Made by a program: the position numbers and the translations under genes | The notes under the pieces: generated by a model | What the model saw: the letters and a program-made list of their open reading frames with translations, nothing else | Told to the model about the DNA's origin: nothing | Databases searched by the model: none | Assembly (NCBI RefSeq): GCF_009177095.1 | Contig: NZ_AP021861.1 | Coordinates: 5,686,501-5,750,500 of the forward strand | Source of the DNA: Lacipirellula parvula | Lineage (GTDB): Bacteria; Planctomycetota; Planctomycetia; Pirellulales; Lacipirellulaceae | Length of the DNA: 64,000 nucleotides | Direction of reading: 5' to 3' | Shown here: positions 17,393 through 25,736 of the stretch, one piece after another | Layout of the letters: each line of letters starts with the position of its first letter | How positions within the stretch are numbered: position 1 is the first letter of the stretch

Positions 17393-19165
17393 CGAATCCC
17401 CCTGCACCTCGCCAATCCATTCCACCACGCTCGCCTCCAGCACATCGAGCGGCACCGCCCCGCCGCTAAGCACCCGGTCGTGAAACGCCCGCACGTCGAA
17501 CTTCTCTCCCAGCTCCCGCTCCGCCCGCTCGCGCAGCTCGCGAATCTTCAGCTCGCCCGTCTTGTACGCCAGCGCCTGCCCCGGCCAGCCGATGTAGCGG
17601 TCGATTTCCGCCTCAACATTATGGATCGGCTGAGCCGAATTCTCGGCCATGAACTTGATCGCCCGCTCCCGCGGCCAATCCATGTAGTGCATCCCCGTGT
17701 CAACCACCAGTCGGCACGCTCGCCACATCTCCATCGAGAGCCGCCCGAAGTTACTGTAGGGATCTTCGTAGAACCCGCACTCCAGTCCCAGCCGCTCGGA
17801 GTACAACGCCCACCCTTCGATGAACGCCGTGCAATCGGAGTAGCGACGGAACTTCGGCAGCTCCTCCATTTCTTGTTGCAACGCGATCTGCAAATGATGC
17901 CCCGGCACGGCTTCGTGCAGCGCCAGCGCCTCGAGTCCAAACAGCGGCCGCGCCTTCAAGTTGTAGGTGTTGAGATTGAAGAACCCGGCCCGCGTCCCAT
18001 CGCCCGCCGGCGGGTTGTAGTAAGCCGAACTCGTCCGCGGCGCCACGTAGTCGGGCACCGGCCGCAGCCCGTACGGCATCCGCGGCAACTTGCCAAACAA
18101 CGTCGGCAGCTGCCCATCCATCTTCTTGAGAATGAACGACGCCCGCTCGAGCAACTCTTCCGGCGTCTTCGCGAAGAACTGCGGATCGTTCTGCAGATGC
18201 TCGACGAACGCCGCATAGTCGCCGTCGAAGCCGACCTGCTCCTTGATCGCTTCCATCTCCGCGCGGATCCGCTTCACCTCCGCCAACCCGCGGGCATGAA
18301 CCTCTTCCGGCGTCGTATCGAGCGTCGTGAATCGCCGCACGCGATGGCGGTAGAAGTCGCGACCGCCCGGTAGTGCCGACGCGCCGATCGAGCCCCGCGC
18401 CGCCGGCACATACTCGTCCTGCATGAACTTGAGGAATCGTCGGTACCCCGGCACGACTCCCTCGGCAATCGCCGCCCGAGCCGCCGCCCGCAAACGTTCC
18501 TGCTCCCCCTCCGGCACGCCGGCTGGGAACTTCGTCAGCGGCTCGTACAGCAAACTCTTCTCTGGATCGTCGACGATGTGCGGCGTGATCGTCCCCTCAT
18601 AGCCGAGCAGAATCACCTCCGGCTGCGTCACGTCCGCCGCGATCCCCGCCCGAAGTAACTCGATATGCCCCGTCGCATAGTCGTCGAACGCCCGCAGCCG
18701 CGCGATGTAGTTCTCGTAATCCTCGACCGTGTTCAGCGGCACGTCGCGACGCAACTCGGGGAACTCGATATGAAACCCCGACCGACAATCGATCGGCGTC
18801 AGATGGCTCTTGAACTCGAACTCCGCCGCGTCGTCGCGGAGTTGACGAGCCAGCATGTCGTAGTTCACCTGCTCCGCCGCGGCGAGTTCCGCGCGATCGA
18901 TCGACGCAAGCCGCTCGGCAAACTTCTTGTTCTGCTCGTATCGTCGCGCGCTATCAGCCGGCGACACTTTGGCAAGCCGATCATTAAACCGCCGATCGCC
19001 CAGCGAGGTGGCAAACGTCGGGCTCTCGACGAGCCCGAACTCCCAAATCTCATCGAGCAGCGCCGTAAGCTGAGCACTCGGCGTCGGCTCCTCCGCAACA
19101 ACGAACCTCGGCTGAGGCAGTAATAACAAGCCCACAAATACAGCGAGCGTTTTCAATCGCATCAT
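17381..19165 (-). CDS. DUF885-family secreted metalloprotein (putative peptidase)
   Basis: 594 residues with an N-terminal signal peptide (LKTLAVFVGLLLLPQPRFVVA), so exported. The DUF885 family signature is strong: PFGLEALALHEAVPGHHLQ-like zinc-binding HEAVPGHH at about residue 417, EGWALYSERLG downstream, and YIGWPGQALAYKTGELKI near the C-terminus. DUF885 proteins are gluzincin-like with an HExxxH-type site and are suspected peptidases; substrate unknown. The last codons and stop (17381-17383) fall in the adjoining repeat arm, so its C-terminus has been set by the repeat. Confidence 0.88.
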   Translation of the reverse strand: MMRLKTLAVFVGLLLLPQPRFVVAEEPTPSAQLTALLDEIWEFGLVESPTFATSLGDRRFNDRLAKVSPADSARRYEQNKKFAERLASIDRAELAAAEQVNYDMLARQLRDDAAEFEFKSHLTPIDCRSGFHIEFPELRRDVPLNTVEDYENYIARLRAFDDYATGHIELLRAGIAADVTQPEVILLGYEGTITPHIVDDPEKSLLYEPLTKFPAGVPEGEQERLRAAARAAIAEGVVPGYRRFLKFMQDEYVPAARGSIGASALPGGRDFYRHRVRRFTTLDTTPEEVHARGLAEVKRIRAEMEAIKEQVGFDGDYAAFVEHLQNDPQFFAKTPEELLERASFILKKMDGQLPTLFGKLPRMPYGLRPVPDYVAPRTSSAYYNPPAGDGTRAGFFNLNTYNLKARPLFGLEALALHEAVPGHHLQIALQQEMEELPKFRRYSDCTAFIEGWALYSERLGLECGFYEDPYSNFGRLSMEMWRACRLVVDTGMHYMDWPRERAIKFMAENSAQPIHNVEAEIDRYIGWPGQALAYKTGELKIRELRERAERELGEKFDVRAFHDRVLSGGAVPLDVLEASVVEWIGEVQGDSVRN

Positions 19166-19194
19166 TGCGTTAACCTTCTTCGTTGATGCATTTT

Positions 19195-19470
19195 CGAACT
19201 GCCCAGGACGCCAAGGAAGAAATGCTTTTTACCACGAAACACACGAAAGAAACGAAAAGAATTCTCGCACCTATTTAGTCACTGTTAAACATCACTCTGC
19301 GTCTCCGCGCCTATTCAAGACAATTTTTTCTAAAATCAAAACTCTCGCGGAGACGCTGAGTGACGCTGGCAGGCATGACCTCTTATTTCGTCCTTTTCGT
19401 GTGTTTCGTGGTAAATCTCCCCGCTCCCGCATTCCCTTGGCGCTCTTGGCGTCCTTGGCGGTTCAATTCT
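19195..19470. repeat. Nested palindromic repeat mosaic
   Basis: About 275 bp between DUF885 and PAP2 genes. Arms include gcccaggacgccaaggaag (19200) with ttggcgctcttggcgtcctt (about 19437), accacgaaacacacgaaag (19230) with cgtgtgtttcgtggtaaat (about 19397), and a central tctgcgtctccgcgcct / tcgcggagacgctgag pair. No coding potential. Confidence 0.8.
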
Positions 19471-19476
19471 TCGAGA

Positions 19477-20232
19477 TCACGCCACGCGGTTCACTTCCAC
19501 CGGATGCCCCAGGTCTTGCTCAATGACGCCATGATCTTGCAACCAGATCGTCACGCACCAGCAGACCAGCGCCCACGACGTTCCCACCGCCCAGCCGGCC
19601 AGCACGTCGCTCGGCCAGTGGACCCCGAGATACACGCGGCTGACGCCGACGGCGCCTGTGACAAGAATTGCCACCCCGATCAGCAGCACCTTCAGCCGCC
19701 AGTGCGGCACGAACCGCGACGCCACCATCCCCAGCGTCAGATACACGGCCGCCGCCATCGTCGAGTGCCCGCTCGGGAAGCTCGACGTGTAAACCACCGC
19801 CCCATGCGGCACGAGATCAGGCCGCGGCCGATCGAACGATTGCTTGAGCACCGTGGCGAGCAAAATGGCGCCAACGCTCGCGATGCCGACGTAGACCGCC
19901 GCCCGCCGCATCGATGCCAGCCAGAAGAATGCCACCGCCGTCGCGCTGATGAGCGACAGCACCGCCACGCCGCCGAGCGCTGTGAAATCGCGGCCCACTT
20001 CTTCGACCCATCGCGGCCCAATCGGATCAGCCAAGTTGTCGGGCTGCCGCATCGCCAACAAGATGCGCTCGTCGAGATCCCCGGTCGAACCGCGCACCAC
20101 CGCCCGCGACAAGCTGAAAAACCCGACGGCCAACCCCGCCGAAATCGCCGCGAGCACTAGCGCCGACCAAGCCCACCGCCGATGCGCCGCCAGCGACTCA
20201 CTCGCCACGCTCTGCTTATCGTCGCTAGCCAT
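19477..20232 (-). CDS. PAP2-superfamily phosphatase (membrane)
   Basis: 251 residues with about six membrane segments. The three acid-phosphatase motifs are present in order: KQSFDRPRP (~129-137), FPSGHS (~151-156) and SRVYLGVHWPSD (~201-212). Such proteins dephosphorylate lipid phosphates such as phosphatidic acid or undecaprenyl pyrophosphate at the membrane outer face. It is flanked by repeats on both sides, so is probably monocistronic. Specific substrate cannot be assigned. Confidence 0.9.
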   Translation of the reverse strand: MASDDKQSVASESLAAHRRWAWSALVLAAISAGLAVGFFSLSRAVVRGSTGDLDERILLAMRQPDNLADPIGPRWVEEVGRDFTALGGVAVLSLISATAVAFFWLASMRRAAVYVGIASVGAILLATVLKQSFDRPRPDLVPHGAVVYTSSFPSGHSTMAAAVYLTLGMVASRFVPHWRLKVLLIGVAILVTGAVGVSRVYLGVHWPSDVLAGWAVGTSWALVCWCVTIWLQDHGVIEQDLGHPVEVNRVA

Positions 20233-20257
20233 TCAACACTCCGTGCTAGTTCAAAAA

Positions 20258-20522
20258 GATTTAACCGCCAAGGACGCCAAGTGCGCCAAGGAAATACGAG
20301 AGCGGGGAGATTAACCACGAAACGTACGAAAACGACGAAAAGAAAAGGCGAGTCTGCCAACGTTCCTCTGCGCCTCCGCGCCTCCGCGAGATATCTAAGT
20401 CTTGAGTAAACACTCTCGCAGAGGTGCGGAGGCGCAGAGAAGGACCAACTAGGGAGATTCGACCAAAATCCTTTTCGTCACTTTCGTGTGTTTCGTGGTT
20501 CAACGCATTTCTTCCCGCACTC
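20258..20522. repeat. Palindromic repeat mosaic upstream of the cytochrome gene
   Basis: Contains ttaaccgccaaggacgccaa (20263), accacgaaacgtacgaaaac (20314) facing cgtgtgtttcgtggttcaac (20490), and a ctctgcgcctccgcgcctcc / ggtgcggaggcgcagagaag pair around 20367-20440. From 20523 to 20716 the DNA is more A/T-rich and probably holds the promoter of the gene at 20717, but no clear -10/-35 was identified. Confidence 0.75.
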
Positions 20523-20716
20523 AATAAGTAATGAAAAACCTACGGGCGCACGATTTGCTTCACCACATGAAGCATTCACTTCACCGCAACTCTCTTGCCA
20601 TAGCCAAATTCAATCCGACTCATAGCGCGTCTCCGATTCACACCCCGCCACGCTCGCATTAAAACTAAACCCATCGCCTCTGCGATCCCAGCCATCTCCC
20701 AGCCAGGAGCGTTCCG

Positions 20717-22117
20717 ATGTCACTCAAATTCCTCTCCCCGCCGCGCAGCGCTGCTAATTCCCCAGCCGCGCTGGCCACTTTCTTATCACTCGGAGCCCTC
20801 GCCGCACAGCTTGCCTCCGTCGCCCAAGCTCAACTCCCGCCGGTCGACACGGCCGCGGTGATCAAGCAAACCGAAGCCGAGAAGCCCAAGTTCGCGGAAC
20901 GCCAGCAACGGCTCCTCGAGTACCGCTACGACCTCGCCGATCGCCCCTCGCCCGACGTGAAGATGTCGCTTGGCAAGCCGATCCAAACCGGCGTGCGGGC
21001 CAAGCTTCCCGAAGGCCTCACTTGGGACAAACTCGCGAGCCTCACGCCCGAGGAAATCAAAGCCAAAACGCTTTGGCCGCCCGGCTTCTACCCCTTGCCC
21101 CACCCGCATCACGAAACGGGCGGCATGATCTTCACGAAGGTGCAGATCGACGAGTTGAAGCGGCAAACGGGCCGCGACCTCACCCGCTTCGATCTCGACT
21201 ACGACCTGCCGCAGCACTTCCTCCCCGAGTTCCCGGCGCCTATCTACCTCACGACGCGGCCCGACCTCGGCGACGTCTCGAAGGGACAGCTTGTCACCCT
21301 CGCTAACTACTACGAGCTATTCAAAGACTGCCTCAACCCCAAACAACTCGATGGCTTACGGTTGCTCGTCACGCCGTTCCCGCAGCAGCAGTTCAACGCC
21401 ACCGACGACCGCCGCAGCCTCCACCCGCATGAAGGGGTGAGTTGCTTCGACTGCCATGCCAACGGCCACACGAATTCGTCGACGCACACCGTCGGCGATA
21501 TTCGCCCCAACGAACATCGCCACCGCATCGACACGCCGACGCTCCGCGGACTTAATATCCAACGCCTCTTCGGCTCGCAGCGTGCCATGAAGACGGTAGA
21601 AGATTTCACCGAGTTCGAGCAGCGGGCCGCCTACTTCGACGGCGACATCGCGATGGCCGCCAAGAAGGGCGTCAACCCGCTCGAGCGTGGCAGCCAAGTG
21701 CAGTTCATGGCCGAGTTCCAAGAACTGCTCGACTTCCCGCCGGCGCCGAAGTTGAACTTGCTCGGCAAGCTCGACCCCGCGAAGGCGACCGAGAGCGAAC
21801 TGCGCGGTCAAGAAATTTTCTTCGGCAAGGGCCAGTGCGCCACCTGCCACATCCCGCCTTACTACACCGACAACCTGATGCATAACCTGCAGACCGAACG
21901 CTTCTTCAAAGAAGTAATGATCAACGGCCGCAAGGCCTCGGCCGACGGCCCGATCAAAACGTTCCCGCTGCGGGGCATCAAAGACTCGCCGCCATACCTC
22001 CACGACGACCGCCTGCTAACGCTCGAAGACACGGTCGAGTATTTCAACCTTATCCTCGGCCTCAAGCTGAACCAGCAAGAAAAAACCGACCTCACCGCCT
22101 TCATGCGAGCCCTGTAG
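20717..22117 (+). CDS. Dihaem cytochrome c peroxidase-like protein
   Basis: 466 residues with an export signal (LATFLSLGALAAQLASVAQA). Two haem c attachment motifs are visible: CFDCH at about residue 243 and CATCH at about residue 375, the spacing and C-terminal location of MauG/bacterial cytochrome c peroxidase relatives. The end (FPLRGIKDSPPYLHDDRLLTLEDTVEYF) is typical of that family. It should be periplasmic and either reduce peroxide or oxidise a partner. A very strong terminator follows 30 nt after the stop, marking a single-gene transcript. Confidence 0.88.
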   Translation: MSLKFLSPPRSAANSPAALATFLSLGALAAQLASVAQAQLPPVDTAAVIKQTEAEKPKFAERQQRLLEYRYDLADRPSPDVKMSLGKPIQTGVRAKLPEGLTWDKLASLTPEEIKAKTLWPPGFYPLPHPHHETGGMIFTKVQIDELKRQTGRDLTRFDLDYDLPQHFLPEFPAPIYLTTRPDLGDVSKGQLVTLANYYELFKDCLNPKQLDGLRLLVTPFPQQQFNATDDRRSLHPHEGVSCFDCHANGHTNSSTHTVGDIRPNEHRHRIDTPTLRGLNIQRLFGSQRAMKTVEDFTEFEQRAAYFDGDIAMAAKKGVNPLERGSQVQFMAEFQELLDFPPAPKLNLLGKLDPAKATESELRGQEIFFGKGQCATCHIPPYYTDNLMHNLQTERFFKEVMINGRKASADGPIKTFPLRGIKDSPPYLHDDRLLTLEDTVEYFNLILGLKLNQQEKTDLTAFMRAL

Positions 22118-22148
22118 CCGCGGGTCAACGCCCCGCCGGAGCGAACCT

Positions 22149-22191
22149 CAAAAGAGCCTGCCAAGCCCCGCGCTTGGCAGGCTCTTTTTTA
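22149..22191 (+). terminator. Strong rho-independent terminator
   Basis: AGAGCCTGCCAAGC and GCTTGGCAGGCTCT form a perfect 14-bp stem around a short cccgc loop, preceded by AAA and followed by TTTTTT. It ends the cytochrome gene transcript and, given the A-run on the other side, may also act on the minus strand. Confidence 0.95.
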
Positions 22192-22201
22192 CACATTCTT
22201 T

Positions 22202-22485
22202 TAGAACCGCCAAGGACGCCAAGAGAATACGGAAGCGGGGAGATTAACCACGAAACACACGAAAAGGACGAAAGCAGAAAAGTGTCTGCCATCCTCTCTC
22301 TGCGCCTCCGCGCCTCTGCGAGAGGTTTTGTCTTAAATGAATTTTCTCGCAGAGGCGCGGAGGCGCAGAGGAAGATGGATCGAGAGGACTCAAAAAGAAT
22401 TCCTTTCGCAACTTTCGTGTGTTTCGTGGTAAAAATGTATTTCTTCCTTGGCGCTCTTGGCATCCTTGGCGGTTCAAATCCCCCC
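22202..22485. repeat. Palindromic repeat mosaic upstream of fhcA
   Basis: Outer arms tagaaccgccaaggacgcca (22202) and ttggcatccttggcggttca (about 22457-22476); inner pairs accacgaaacacacgaaaag / cgtgtgtttcgtggtaaaaa and ctctgcgcctccgcgcctct / cagaggcgcggaggcgcaga. Same family as 20258-20522. Confidence 0.8.
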
Positions 22486-22540
22486 AAAAATCAGCTACGC
22501 TCACCCCATCGCCAGCCACTGACAACTGACGCCCGCCGCA

Positions 22541-24160
22541 ATGCCCCTCACCAAAATCGCCAACGGCACGATCTACGACCCCGCCAACGGCGTCGACGGC
22601 GAAGTCGGCGATCTCTGGATCGAGGATGGCCGCATCATCGCCGCGCCGGCCAACCCCGCGCTCCGTGCGGCGAAAACGATCGATGCCACCGGCCTCGTCG
22701 TCATGCCAGGCGGCGTCGATATCCACTGCCATATCGCTGGCCCCGCCACGAACGCCGCGCGGATCATCACCCCCGACCAACGCCGCGGCGAAGCCAACGT
22801 CCTGCCACGCACGGAACTCACCCGCAGCGGCACGCTCGGCTCGGTCCCCAGCACGTTCGCCACCGGCTACAAGTACGCCGGCCTCGGTTACACCACCGCG
22901 TTCGACGCCGCGATCGCCCCGCTCGGCTCACGGCACGCCCACCTCGAGTTCGCCGACACGCCGTGCATCGACAAAGGTTGTTTCATCCTCATGGGAAACA
23001 ACCAGTACGCTCTCGAAGCGATCGAAGCGAACGATCCCGAGCGGCTGCGAATGTTCATCGCCTGGCTCCTCGGCGCCACGAAGGGGTACGCCCCCAAGCT
23101 CGTGAACCCCGGCGGCGTCGAAGTTTGGAAGCAATCCGCCACCGCCCGCGGTCACGGACTCGATGATCCGATTCCCGGCTACGCGATTACCCCGCGAGCC
23201 GTCATCCGCGAGATCGTCGCCGCGGCGAACGACCTCGGCCTGCCCCATCCGGCGCACATCCACTGCAACCAGCTCGGCATGCCGGGCAACTGGCGGACGA
23301 CGCTCGCGACGATGGAAGCGGTCGAAAGCCGCCGCGCCCACTTCGCTCACATCCAGTTCCACAGCTACGGCGGCGGCGAGGGGGACGAGTTCAGCATGTC
23401 GAGCCGCGTCCGCGACTTGGCCGACTATGTAAACGCCCACCCCAACCTCACGGTCGACGTCGGCCAGGTGATGTTCGGCGACGCCGTAGCGATGACCGGC
23501 GACGGCGCCGCGGGGTACTTCCTCCACAAGCTCTACGGCAACCGCTGGTTCAACTGCGACGTCGAAGTCGAAGCGGGCTGCGGCGTCACGCCGATCGAGT
23601 ACCGCCGCAAGTCGGTCGTCCACGCCCTGCAATGGGCGATCGGCCTCGAGTGGTATCTGCTCGTCGACGATCCGTGGCAAGTGATGATGAGCACCGACCA
23701 CCCCAACGGCGGCTCGTTCCTCGCGTATCCGCAAATCATCCGCCTGCTGATGGACCGCGAATTCCGCCGCGAAACGTTCGCCCGCTGCCCCGCCGCCGTC
23801 CGCGAACGTTGCATCCTCGGCGACCTCGACCGCGAGTACACGCTCGGCGAAATCGCGATCATCACCCGCTCCGGCCCCGCGCGAGCGCTCGGCCTCAAGC
23901 AAAAAGGACATCTCGGCGCCGGCGCCGACGCGGACGTGACGATCTACACTCCGAGCGAGAACTACCAGGAGATGTTCGAGCTGCCAAGGCTGGTGATCAA
24001 AGCGGGCGAAACGATCGTCGAGCAAGGCGAAATCCGCGCCACCCCCGCCGGCATCGCGCTGCACAATGCCCCGTCGTTCGACGCTGAACGTCTTCCCGAA
24101 GTTGAAGAGTGGTTCGAGAAGCACTATTCGTTGCGGTTCAAGCATTACGCTCAAACGTAG
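22541..24160 (+). CDS. fhcA: Formylmethanofuran dehydrogenase-like subunit A (Fhc amidohydrolase)
   Basis: 539 residues, matching FwdA/FhcA. Amidohydrolase fold with a metal site: PGGVDIHCHIAG near residue 65, YKYAGLGYTTAFDAAI, the HIHCNQLGMPGNW segment, and STDHPNGGSF with the catalytic Asp. In the Fhc complex this subunit hydrolyses the formyl carrier to formate. The gene ends with a 10-bp overlap with the convergent mobA-like gene. The ATG is 20 nt past the region's last repeat. Presence implies an H4MPT-dependent C1 pathway, known in many planctomycetes. Confidence 0.93.
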   Translation: MPLTKIANGTIYDPANGVDGEVGDLWIEDGRIIAAPANPALRAAKTIDATGLVVMPGGVDIHCHIAGPATNAARIITPDQRRGEANVLPRTELTRSGTLGSVPSTFATGYKYAGLGYTTAFDAAIAPLGSRHAHLEFADTPCIDKGCFILMGNNQYALEAIEANDPERLRMFIAWLLGATKGYAPKLVNPGGVEVWKQSATARGHGLDDPIPGYAITPRAVIREIVAAANDLGLPHPAHIHCNQLGMPGNWRTTLATMEAVESRRAHFAHIQFHSYGGGEGDEFSMSSRVRDLADYVNAHPNLTVDVGQVMFGDAVAMTGDGAAGYFLHKLYGNRWFNCDVEVEAGCGVTPIEYRRKSVVHALQWAIGLEWYLLVDDPWQVMMSTDHPNGGSFLAYPQIIRLLMDREFRRETFARCPAAVRERCILGDLDREYTLGEIAIITRSGPARALGLKQKGHLGAGADADVTIYTPSENYQEMFELPRLVIKAGETIVEQGEIRATPAGIALHNAPSFDAERLPEVEEWFEKHYSLRFKHYAQT

Positions 24161-24786
24161 GCGAGCGCCGCCTCGTACTCTTCCTCCGTGTTGCAATTCA
24201 GGAACGAACGCAACTCCGGATCCACCGCGCGCAACTGCTCGACCGGCGCCTCGACAATTCGGCCGCCCAACGAACGCAGCGCCCCATGCAGCGAAGTCGT
24301 CCCCGCCGCGAGCTGAGCCTGTAACGCCTCCGCCACTCGCGGTCGATAAACGGCGAGCAACGGCTGCAGCCGCTCCCCCTCCGCAGGAACCGCTGCTTCT
24401 GCGTCGCGCGCGAGCAATTGAAACAGTCGCTCCACCAGCCTCGGCTGCAACAACGGCGCGTCGCACGAGACAACTAGCACGGCCGCCGCGCGACCCTCAA
24501 AACTCGCCAGCCCGTCGACCAACGCCGGCAACGGCCCGCGGTCGGCCACGCGATCACGAATGACTGTCGCCTCCCAGGGCAGCGGCGGCAACTGCTGCTC
24601 CGCCGCGGCGACAAGCGTGATCCGCTCCCGCGGCACGCACTCCGCCGTCAGCCGCATCACGCGGGCGAGCATCGTCTCCGCGCCAAACGGCAGCGACGCC
24701 TTGTCACGCCCCATCCGCCGGCTTCCGCCGCCACAGAGAATGAGGGCGCCGCGCGTCGCTCGGTCTGTTTCGTCGGAATCGCTCAC
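24151..24786 (-). CDS. MobA-like molybdenum cofactor guanylyltransferase / NTP transferase
   Basis: About 211 residues from a GTG at 24786 (an ATG at 24831 would add 15 residues that do not resemble the family). The nucleotidyltransferase signature LCGGGSRRMGRDKASLP is at the N-terminus, followed by RDRVADRGPLPALVDGL and a metal-binding VSCDAPLL. MobA attaches GMP to molybdopterin to give the MGD cofactor. It lies between fhcA and fhcC on the opposite strand, overlapping the end of fhcA. MobA context is striking because FwdB homologues in methanogens bind MGD. A different NTP-sugar specificity cannot be excluded. Confidence 0.82.
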   Translation of the reverse strand: MSDSDETDRATRGALILCGGGSRRMGRDKASLPFGAETMLARVMRLTAECVPRERITLVAAAEQQLPPLPWEATVIRDRVADRGPLPALVDGLASFEGRAAAVLVVSCDAPLLQPRLVERLFQLLARDAEAAVPAEGERLQPLLAVYRPRVAEALQAQLAAGTTSLHGALRSLGGRIVEAPVEQLRAVDPELRSFLNCNTEEEYEAALAYV

Positions 24787-24862
24787 CCGCGCCACCCGTC
24801 GCCAGAGTCGGTACACTAGAGCGACGCTCACCGTGCCGCCGCTCCGTCACTTATTGTGTGCC

Positions 24863-25678
24863 ATGACGCTCCGTTTGACCAACCTGACCGACGATCAAAT
24901 CCCGATCGAGTGCGACGGCCTCGCGCCCGCGGCGTTCGCAGGACAATCGCGCGACGCCCTGCTCCGCCACTCGCTACTCCACGGCAATCGGCGCCGTCCG
25001 CTCGGTGAACTCTTCCGCGTCGAGGGCGATCCCGCTGGCGACCACTGGACCTTCGCGGGCGAGTGCCGAAATTTACACGGCCTCGGAACTGGCCTGACGG
25101 CCGGCACGCTCACCGTTGAAGGATCGATTGGCCCGCGAGCTGGGCAGCAGATGCAAGGCGGCCGACTAGAAATCCGCGGCAACGCCGGCGATTGGCTCGG
25201 CGCCGAAATGCGCGGCGGGCTCATTCGTGTCCACGGCAATGCCGGCTCCCACGTCAGCGCCGCGACCGCCGGCGCCAAGCGCGGCATGAGCGGCGGCACG
25301 ATTCTTATCGACGGCAACGCCGGCAGCGAAGTTGGCCTCCGCATGCGGCGCGGCCTCATCGCAATCGCCGGCTCCGCAGGCGCCAACCTCGGCTACCAGA
25401 TGCTCGCCGGCACGATCCTCGTCTTCGGCGGTTGCGACGGCGCCCCCGGCACGGCGATGCGGCGAGGGACGATTGGCGTTTTCGGAAGCCCGCGCCCCGC
25501 GCCGCTGCCGACGTTCAAATCAGGCTACCGCGGGCCGCTGCCAATGCTGCGACTATTGGAATCGCAACTCGCCGCGGAATCGTTCGCCGTCGATCGTCTG
25601 CCGCAACTCGCCGCCGCCGTCGAACTCTTCCACGGCGACTTCCTCCACAGCGGCCGCGGCGAATTGCTGCTTAGCTGA
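24863..25678 (+). CDS. fhcC: Formylmethanofuran dehydrogenase-like subunit C (Fhc)
   Basis: 271 residues from ATG 24863. The protein is a right-handed beta-helix built from repeating units of the form G-x-L/I-x-V/I-x-G-x-A-G: MQGGRLEIRGNAGDWLGA, MRGGLIRVHGNAGSHVSA, MSGGTILIDGNAGSEVGL, and MRRGLIAIAGSAGANLGY, as in FwdC/FhcC and glutamate synthase C-terminal domains. It is a structural subunit of the formyltransferase/hydrolase complex. An upstream open frame to 24560 runs antisense through mobA and is rejected. GH88 follows within 60 nt. Confidence 0.92.
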   Translation: MTLRLTNLTDDQIPIECDGLAPAAFAGQSRDALLRHSLLHGNRRRPLGELFRVEGDPAGDHWTFAGECRNLHGLGTGLTAGTLTVEGSIGPRAGQQMQGGRLEIRGNAGDWLGAEMRGGLIRVHGNAGSHVSAATAGAKRGMSGGTILIDGNAGSEVGLRMRRGLIAIAGSAGANLGYQMLAGTILVFGGCDGAPGTAMRRGTIGVFGSPRPAPLPTFKSGYRGPLPMLRLLESQLAAESFAVDRLPQLAAAVELFHGDFLHSGRGELLLS

Positions 25679-25736
25679 GCGAATGAGGAACCGCCTCGCC
25701 CTAGACATCCCCAACCGCGGCAGACATCATTCAGCG

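Noticed and set aside
24560-24862. N-terminal extension of FhcC
   Set aside because: It runs antisense through the mobA-like gene and gives a low-complexity Arg/Ser-rich peptide; FhcC homology begins at 24863.
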